From Panacagrimonas perspica (GTDB lineage: Bacteria; Pseudomonadota; Gammaproteobacteria; Nevskiales; Nevskiaceae): a DNA stretch of 64,000 nucleotides. Within the stretch, counting starts at the first letter, position 1. Every line of letters begins with the position of its first letter. Shown here piece after piece: positions 58,494 through 64,000 of this stretch. The stretch is taken from positions 1 to 64,000 of the forward strand of contig NZ_SOBT01000010.1 in NCBI RefSeq assembly GCF_004364935.1. Reading direction: 5' to 3'. Both the position numbers and the translations under genes were made by a program. The notes under the pieces were generated by a model. It was not told where the DNA came from. It searched no databases and saw only the letters and a program-made list of their open reading frames with translations.

Positions 58494-60728
58494 ATGCCTT
58501 CAGCGACACTCGATCAACGACTGGCCGTATTTCCTGGCGCGAACCTCGCGCTGCGCCGCCCGGTACAGCTGCGCTGGAACGCCCACGCGGTGCCGTACAT
58601 CGACGCCCGGACCGACGAGGACGCCGCCTACGCGCTGGGTCTGGTCCACGTTCACCTGCGCTGCGCGCAGATGCACCTGCTCAAGCGATTGGCGCAGGGC
58701 CGCGTGTCCGAGATGTTCGGGCCGTTCGCCGTCGAACTGGACCACGCGCTGCGTCTGCTGGACCTGCCGGGTGCAGCGGCGAAATGCGAAGCGGCGCTGT
58801 CTGCGGAATCGCGAAGCTGGCTCGAGCCCTTCGTTCGCGGACTCAACGCGGGGCAGGCGCAACTGCGCAACCTGCCGCCCGAGTTCCGCTGGCTGGGACT
58901 GCGCGCCGAACCCTGGACGCTGACCGACGTGCTCACGCTCGGCCGCCTCGCCGGTGCGGACGTCAACTGGACGCACCAGGTCGCGCTGCTCGCGCTGCGC
59001 CACCGGCCGGATTTCCGGACGCTGTGGCAACGGCTGCGCGTGGCGGGCGGCACCGCCGGCGCCGGAGCCTTCGGACAACTGCTGGCCCAGGTGTCACGGG
59101 CCGGCAGCAACAGCGTGGCGATCGCGGCGAGCCGTTCGGCCAGCGGTGCGCCGCTGATGGCCAACGATCCGCACCTGGGCCAGCACCTGCCGAATTTCTG
59201 GATGCTGGTCGGGCTGCGCTGCCCGAGCTATCACATGGTTGGCCTGATGCCGCCGGGGCTTCCCTTCGTCGGCGTTGGCGCCGGCCCGCGTTTCGCGTGG
59301 GGCGGCACCAACATGCGCGCGGCGTCGAGCGACCTCGTGGACGTATCGAGGCTCGAGGCATCGGAAATCCGGACGCGCCAGACGGTCATTCGCGTGCGCG
59401 GCCTCGGCACCCGGCGCCGCACCGTGCGGGAGACCCGCTTCGGCCCCATCCTCAACGATGCGAAGCTGCTGAAGGTGAAAGGAGACGCGGTCGCCCTGCG
59501 CTGGATGGGCGCGGAGCCCTCGGACGAGATCGGTGCCTTCCTCGCCGCCACCCGTGCGACGACGCCGGATGAATTCCGGACCGCCTTCAAGAGCTTCGGC
59601 GTCTGCGCCCAGAACATCCTGTTCGCGTCGCGCGACGGCGCCATCGGGCACGTCTACGCCGCGCACCTGCCGCGGCGCAGCGATCTTCCCGATACGTCAC
59701 CGGTGCTGTCTTGCGCACAGGCCGACGCCGCCTGGAGTACCCGCTGGGACGCCACCACCCTGCCGATGACCTTGAACCCGGATTGCGGGTTTCGCGTCTC
59801 CGCCAACGACCGGCCGCAGTTCACGCAGGCGCCGCTGGGCTTCTTCTTCAGCGAAGGTGACCGCGCGGCTCGCCTCGCCCAGCTCGCCGCCCGCACCGGG
59901 CTGGACCTGGCGCAGCTCGGCGCGTTGCAGAACGACACGCTCGTTCCCGGCGCGGCGCGCCTGGCGGCTGCACTGGCGGGCCGCCTCACCGAATCCGGCG
60001 TCCAGGGCGGATGGATCGATGCGCTACGAAAATGGGATGGCGACTACGCGGTCGATGCGGCCACGCCGGTTGCCTTCGAAGCGCTGCTGCACGGGATCGC
60101 CAGCCGGCTCGCGCCGCAACGCGAAGCGCAATCGGGGCTCGGGCTGGATGACGAATGGGGGCGCCACACCCGTCTTCTGCTGCCCGACCTCGATGCGCTG
60201 GGTGCTGCCGAGCGCCAACGCCTGTTGCGCGATGCCGCCCGCGACGCTCAGCGGGCGCAGTCGCGATATCCGGCCTGGGGCGACATGCACCGGCTGCGCA
60301 TCGGCCACGTGCTCAGCCTGGTTCCCTGGCTCGGTCGACGGCTGGTCGTCGCGGAATGGGGCGCCGGGGGGACCCGCGAATCGCCGATGAAGAATTCCCA
60401 CGGCCTGGTCCGTGGCCGTCACCCGGTGCAATACGGCGCGCAGGCGCGGCATCTGTCCGATCTGTCCGATCCGGACGCGAACCACTTCGTGCTGCTGGGC
60501 GGCAACGATGGCTGGATCGGCAGCCCGCAATACGCTGATCAGATCGCCTTGTGGCGGGAACGGCGCTATCTGCAGATGCCGCTGAGCGCAGCGGCCATCG
60601 AGCGCGAGTTCCCGATCGCGATGGACCTGTTGCCGCACCAGCCTTCCGGCAGCGAAGCTCCGGCGCGACCCCAACCGGAGGCCCCAACCGGAACGTCGTC
60701 GGCTACTTCACCATCGCCCGCAGGCTGA
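58494..60728 (+). CDS. Penicillin acylase family protein (Ntn hydrolase)
   Basis: 744 residues with the family layout: an N-terminal alpha-chain part, then AGSNSVAIAA, where Ser205 or Ser207 would be the new N-terminal nucleophile after self-cleavage; APLMANDPHLG follows as usual. GSNS replaces the usual GSNN/GSNA. No signal peptide is evident, though penicillin acylases are commonly periplasmic. Relatives hydrolyse penicillins, acyl-homoserine lactones or other amides. The 3' end overlaps the convergent secreted-protein gene by 26 bases. Confidence 0.87.
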   Translation: MPSATLDQRLAVFPGANLALRRPVQLRWNAHAVPYIDARTDEDAAYALGLVHVHLRCAQMHLLKRLAQGRVSEMFGPFAVELDHALRLLDLPGAAAKCEAALSAESRSWLEPFVRGLNAGQAQLRNLPPEFRWLGLRAEPWTLTDVLTLGRLAGADVNWTHQVALLALRHRPDFRTLWQRLRVAGGTAGAGAFGQLLAQVSRAGSNSVAIAASRSASGAPLMANDPHLGQHLPNFWMLVGLRCPSYHMVGLMPPGLPFVGVGAGPRFAWGGTNMRAASSDLVDVSRLEASEIRTRQTVIRVRGLGTRRRTVRETRFGPILNDAKLLKVKGDAVALRWMGAEPSDEIGAFLAATRATTPDEFRTAFKSFGVCAQNILFASRDGAIGHVYAAHLPRRSDLPDTSPVLSCAQADAAWSTRWDATTLPMTLNPDCGFRVSANDRPQFTQAPLGFFFSEGDRAARLAQLAARTGLDLAQLGALQNDTLVPGAARLAAALAGRLTESGVQGGWIDALRKWDGDYAVDAATPVAFEALLHGIASRLAPQREAQSGLGLDDEWGRHTRLLLPDLDALGAAERQRLLRDAARDAQRAQSRYPAWGDMHRLRIGHVLSLVPWLGRRLVVAEWGAGGTRESPMKNSHGLVRGRHPVQYGAQARHLSDLSDPDANHFVLLGGNDGWIGSPQYADQIALWRERRYLQMPLSAAAIEREFPIAMDLLPHQPSGSEAPARPQPEAPTGTSSATSPSPAG

Positions 60729-61194
60729 CGTAGCCGTTCTCGCCCGGCTTGATCGGGCGGGCGGTCTTCCAGCGGACGTGGGTGATGTCGGCGGCGGCCG
60801 CAGGCCGCGAGGTGCCGTCGATGCCCGGCACACGCAGCGTGTCGAGTGGCCCGAACGTGAGCCCGTCATCGATCGAGACCTCGAGCTGCGCACCGACGCT
60901 GCGCGCGGCATAGGACTGGTAGACCAGGTCTGCCGGCAGCGGATTGGTGATGATCACCTGCATCGGCTGGGGCCCCGTATTGGAGTACCCAACCTCGTAG
61001 ATGACCTCGGAACCTGGCCGCACGTTGGCGGCCGGCACGCGCTCCACCTTGCGCTTGCCGTCGGCGCCGACGACCCAGCGCTCCTGGAAAACCTGCGTGC
61101 GCAGCTTGATGGCGTCCGGCGAAGCATGGCCTTGCAGCGTCCACAGGACGAACAGGGACACAACCCACGCGAGGCGCGCTTTGACTGAAAGCAT
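60703..61194 (-). CDS. Secreted protein with DUF11-like domain
   Basis: 163 residues. A signal peptide (residues 1-24; LAWVVSLFVLWTLQGHAS) precedes a beta-rich domain with VRPGSEVIYEVGYSNTGPQP and IITNPLPADLVY, the pattern of DUF11-type surface repeats. Function is unknown. Start ATG 61192-61194. The 3' end overlaps the penicillin-acylase-like gene tail to tail. Confidence 0.75.
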   Translation of the reverse strand: MLSVKARLAWVVSLFVLWTLQGHASPDAIKLRTQVFQERWVVGADGKRKVERVPAANVRPGSEVIYEVGYSNTGPQPMQVIITNPLPADLVYQSYAARSVGAQLEVSIDDGLTFGPLDTLRVPGIDGTSRPAAAADITHVRWKTARPIKPGENGYVSLRAMVK

Positions 61195-61394
61195 GATGAC
61201 TCTCCCGCCCGCTGATCTGCCTGCCCACCCGTCCCTCTATGGGGACTTCGGCCGGAGGCCGTGTGGGTTGGGGGCTGCAGCTTAACCGGGCTGTCATCTT
61301 GGGGGCAGCAGGAGAATCCCTACCCGGCCGGTAGGGGCGCCGCCTGGCCCGCAGCGGCGATAATGGGCGCTGCACCCCTCGACTGGAGTTCTTC

Positions 61395-62579
61395 GTGTCT
61401 GCAAACGACATCGTCATCGCCGCCGTTTCCCGTACCCCCATGGGCGGCATGCTCGGCATTCTTTCGCCGTTTTCCGCCGCCCAGCTCGGCGCGGCGAGCA
61501 TCAAATCCGCGGTTGCGCGCGCCGGGCTGAAGCCCGAGGACGTGCAGGAAGTGATCATGGGCTGCTGTCTGCCCGCCGGTCAGGGCCAGGCCCCTGCCCG
61601 CCAGGCCGCGCGCGGCGCTGGCCTGCCGGACGCCGCCGGCGCCACCACGATCAACAAGATGTGCGGTTCGGGCCTGAAGGCCGTGATGCTGGCGCATGAC
61701 CTGATCAAGGCCGGTACCAACACCGTGATGGTCGCCGGCGGCATGGAATCCATGACCAATGCGCCCTATCTGCTGCCCAAGGCGCGCGGCGGCTACCGCT
61801 ACGGCCACGCAACGATGTATGACCACATGGCCCAGGACGGCCTCGAGGACGCGTACGAGCGCGGCACCGCGATGGGCGTGTTCGCCGAGCGTTGCGTCGA
61901 CAAGTACGCATTCAGCCGCGCCGAGCAGGACGCGTATTCGATCGAATCGCTGCGTCGCGCCAAGCTGGCGGGCGAAGACGGCAGCTTCGCGTTCGAGATC
62001 GAGCCGCTCGAATTGGCCGGCAAGGACGGCACCACCAGGATCGACAAGGACGAGCAGCCGGCCAAGGGCCGTCCCGACAAGATCCCGAGCCTGAAGCCGG
62101 CGTTCAAGAAGGACGGCACGATCACCGCGGCCAATGCCAGCTCGATTTCCGACGGCGCGGCAGCGATCGTGGTCATGAGCGGCGCCGAGGCGGCCAAGCG
62201 CGGCATCAAGCCGCTGGCGAAGATCGTCGGTCACGCCACGCACTCGCGTCTGCCGGCCGAGTTCACGACCGCGCCGGTCTACGCGGTGCAGGCGCTGCTC
62301 GACAAGCTGGGATGGAAGGCGGCGGACGTCGACCTGTGGGAGATCAACGAGGCCTTCGCGATCGTCGCGATGGCCGCGATGAAGGAGCACAAGCTCGATC
62401 ACGCCAAGGTCAACATCCATGGCGGCGCCACCGCGCTCGGCCATCCGATCGGCGCGTCCGGCGCGCGCATCCTGGCCACCTTGGTCGGCGCGCTGAAGAA
62501 GACCGGCGGCAAGACCGGCATCGCGACGCTGTGCATCGGCGGCGGCGAAGCCGTGGCGCTGGCCATCGAGATGCTCTGA
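61395..62579 (+). CDS. Acetyl-CoA C-acetyltransferase (thiolase)
   Basis: 394 residues from GTG 61395, with GGAG eight bases upstream. Catalytic Cys90 in NKMCGSGLKAVM, His in ALGHPIGASGAR, and the second Cys in LCIGGGEA are all present; length and ends match biosynthetic thiolases. It condenses two acetyl-CoA (or cleaves acetoacetyl-CoA) in the cytoplasm. It stands alone; no PHB or beta-oxidation genes flank it. Confidence 0.93.
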   Translation: MSANDIVIAAVSRTPMGGMLGILSPFSAAQLGAASIKSAVARAGLKPEDVQEVIMGCCLPAGQGQAPARQAARGAGLPDAAGATTINKMCGSGLKAVMLAHDLIKAGTNTVMVAGGMESMTNAPYLLPKARGGYRYGHATMYDHMAQDGLEDAYERGTAMGVFAERCVDKYAFSRAEQDAYSIESLRRAKLAGEDGSFAFEIEPLELAGKDGTTRIDKDEQPAKGRPDKIPSLKPAFKKDGTITAANASSISDGAAAIVVMSGAEAAKRGIKPLAKIVGHATHSRLPAEFTTAPVYAVQALLDKLGWKAADVDLWEINEAFAIVAMAAMKEHKLDHAKVNIHGGATALGHPIGASGARILATLVGALKKTGGKTGIATLCIGGGEAVALAIEML

Positions 62580-62589
62580 GTCCCTGCGG

Positions 62590-62621
62590 ACGTGGCACGG
62601 AGCTCGTTTTCCGTGCCACGT
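62590..62621. terminator. Bidirectional terminator-like hairpin
   Basis: ACGTGGCACGGA (62590-62601) and TCCGTGCCACGT (62610-62621) form a perfect 12-bp stem with an 8-base loop, midway between the convergent thiolase and flavohaemoglobin stops. The loop and flank contain GTTTTCC but no long T-run. Confidence 0.7.
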
Positions 62622-62646
62622 TCCGGGCGGGGGCGACGCGCGGCGC

Positions 62647-63828
62647 TCAGTCGTCGAGCGCCGAAGCAGGCCCGAAGAACTCGTGATGGCATTGCGCCTC
62701 GGGCACGCCCAGCGTGCGCAATGACCTGCGCACCTGCGACATGAAAGGCTTGGGCCCCAGGAAATAGACGTCGATGTCGCGCTGCTGCGGCAGCCAGGCC
62801 GACAGATGCTGGTCGGTCAGCAGGCCGGTGCCGTCGGCGGTATCGCCTTCGCGCGGCTCGCTGTAGCAGACGTAGCGCCGTACCTGCGGGTGGCGCTGCA
62901 CGACCTCCTCCAGATGTTCGCGAAACGCGTGCACGCCGCGATGGCGGGCGCAGTGGATGAAATGGATGTCACGCCCGCTGCCCAGCGCGGTCTGCAGCAT
63001 GCTCAGCGCCGGCGTGATGCCGACGCCCGCGGTGATCAGCGCCAGCGGCCGGTCGGAGGCCTTGAGCGTGAAATCGCCCGCCGGCGGAAACAGCTCCAGC
63101 GTGTCGTCCGGATTCACGGCGTCGTGCAGATGGCGCGACACGCGGCCCTGCGGTTCGCGCTTGACGCTGATGCGGTACTCCCGCCCGTTGGAGGGCGCGG
63201 ACAAGGAGTAATTGCGCCGGTGTTCTTCACCGTCGAGCAGCACGCGCAGACCGATGTACTGGCCGGGCTGGAAATCGGTGACCGCGCCGCCGTCGACGGG
63301 CTGCAGGTAGAACGACGTGATCTCTTCGCTTTCGGAGATCTTGCGCACGACCCGAAAGGCGCGCGCGCCGCGCCAGCCGCCGGGTGCTGCGGCATTGGCC
63401 GCATAGACGCCCTCCTCGGCCTGGATCAGCAGGCTGGCCAGCATCTGGTAGGCCACGCCCCAGGCTTCCAGTACCGCGTCGGTCGCGACGGCCTCGCCGA
63501 GCACCTCGCGAATCGCCCGCAGCAGGCAGGCGCCGACCGCCGGGTAGTGCTCCGGTCGCACCTGCAGCGAGACATGCTTGTTGACGATCTGCCCGACCAG
63601 CGGGCCGAGCGCCTCGAGCCGGTCGATGTACCGGGCATACATCAGCACGCCGTTGGCCAGCGCCCGCTGCTGGTCGCCACTGGCCTGATGCGCCTGATTG
63701 AACAGCGGGCGGACTTCCGGATGCTGGTCCAAGAGGATCCGGTAGAAATGACGCGTCAGCGCCTCGCCGCCGGTTTCGAGCAGGGGAACGGTGGCCTTGA
63801 CGATGTCGCGTTGGGCGGCGGACAGCAT
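62647..63828 (-). CDS. hmp: Flavohaemoglobin / nitric oxide dioxygenase
   Basis: 393 residues. The globin domain (about 1-138) has the proximal His in NKHVSLQVRPEHYP and LLDQHPEVRPLFN. The FAD domain has RNYSLSAPSNGREY and the NAD domain ITAGVGITPALSML, ending with the typical C-terminal HHEFFGP. It oxidises nitric oxide to nitrate with NADH and oxygen. I start at ATG 63826-63828, matching Hmp length (about 396); an upstream ATG at 63873 adds 15 unrelated residues. Confidence 0.93.
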   Translation of the reverse strand: MLSAAQRDIVKATVPLLETGGEALTRHFYRILLDQHPEVRPLFNQAHQASGDQQRALANGVLMYARYIDRLEALGPLVGQIVNKHVSLQVRPEHYPAVGACLLRAIREVLGEAVATDAVLEAWGVAYQMLASLLIQAEEGVYAANAAAPGGWRGARAFRVVRKISESEEITSFYLQPVDGGAVTDFQPGQYIGLRVLLDGEEHRRNYSLSAPSNGREYRISVKREPQGRVSRHLHDAVNPDDTLELFPPAGDFTLKASDRPLALITAGVGITPALSMLQTALGSGRDIHFIHCARHRGVHAFREHLEEVVQRHPQVRRYVCYSEPREGDTADGTGLLTDQHLSAWLPQQRDIDVYFLGPKPFMSQVRRSLRTLGVPEAQCHHEFFGPASALDD

Positions 63829-64000
63829 GGACAGGATTCTCCGAAGGGTGCCGCCGGCGGAAAGTGCCGGCACGTCCCCGTTACAAGACCGATGCCACGC
63901 AAAGCCACCTTCGAGATCAGCCAGATAGTGAGGCCGTTATCATTCGGACATCGCCCCTGATGAATCCAAATGACACGACGCTGTTGAAATGACTGCAAAC
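63829..64000. other. Upstream region of the flavohaemoglobin gene (to window edge)
   Basis: 172 bases that should hold the hmp promoter. I looked for an NsrR-type dyad and found no convincing match. An ATG at 63990-63992 near the edge could start a further gene, but too little is visible. Confidence 0.3.

Noticed and set aside
63829-64000. NsrR or FNR/DNR operator upstream of hmp
   Set aside because: No dyad matching either consensus could be found on either strand by eye.
1-64000. tRNA, rRNA, CRISPR array, intact insertion sequence or prophage
   Set aside because: None was recognised: no regular spaced repeats, no transposase or integrase frames, no cloverleaf with CCA end.

Overview
The window is high-GC (roughly two-thirds G+C by eye), densely coded DNA from a proteobacterial chromosome. 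Gammaproteobacteria is the best guess: gene content fits (fatty-acid cis/trans isomerase, nu-class GST, many hybrid kinases), as do a REP-like CCCGGGCGAAGCCCGGG doublet and a CCGCAGAGGCGCAAAG-type intergenic element. Betaproteobacteria cannot be excluded. I see no rRNA, tRNA, CRISPR array, intact transposase or prophage. Start/stop overlaps of ATGA or GTGA type join many neighbouring genes.

Left third (1-15.9 kb), small-molecule catabolism. A hydantoinase-A-like gene runs off the left edge, followed by TetR and LysR regulators. The LysR gene diverges from a GST-SDR-GST-SDR operon. Next come a remnant of a dihydrolipoamide acyltransferase (E2), a stress-protein-like gene and a D-aminoacylase-type amidohydrolase. 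At 9.5-15.8 kb lies an aldoxime-nitrile pathway: aldoxime dehydratase diverges from cobalt-type nitrile hydratase alpha and beta, a small AtzG-like protein, an amidase and an AraC regulator. The acyl-CoA synthetase that would finish the route sits behind the dehydratase but has lost its middle.

15.9-38 kb, stress and envelope functions: cis/trans isomerase, a haem-oxygenase-fold protein, MscS channel, iron-permease-family protein, ATP-grasp enzyme, hemerythrin, SDR, GloVer-repeat protein, a large wHTH-ATPase-TPR regulator, DJ-1/PfpI protein, a PAS kinase, a double KaiC-like ATPase with its own receiver protein, small membrane proteins, and an HSL-type esterase. Between the 23-residue membrane protein and the esterase is a compact structured element with C-rich loops and its own terminator, the best candidate here for an undescribed RNA.

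38-50.6 kb, signalling and DNA repair: a CHASE3-GAF hybrid kinase with three receivers, stand-alone CheR and CheB, and a receiver-kinase-receiver protein form a tightly coupled operon with no chemoreceptor or CheA/CheW. After it come an exonuclease III remnant, an MmcB-like endonuclease gene coupled to an XPD/DinG-type helicase with a nuclease-like N-terminus, and another PAS hybrid kinase.

50.7-64 kb, metabolism: MpaB-type oxygenase diverging from a TetR gene with a dyad operator, acyl-CoA synthetase, GFA protein, VWA protein, 3-methyladenine glycosylase, metallo-beta-lactamase-fold hydrolase, penicillin-acylase-family protein, a secreted protein, thiolase, and flavohaemoglobin.
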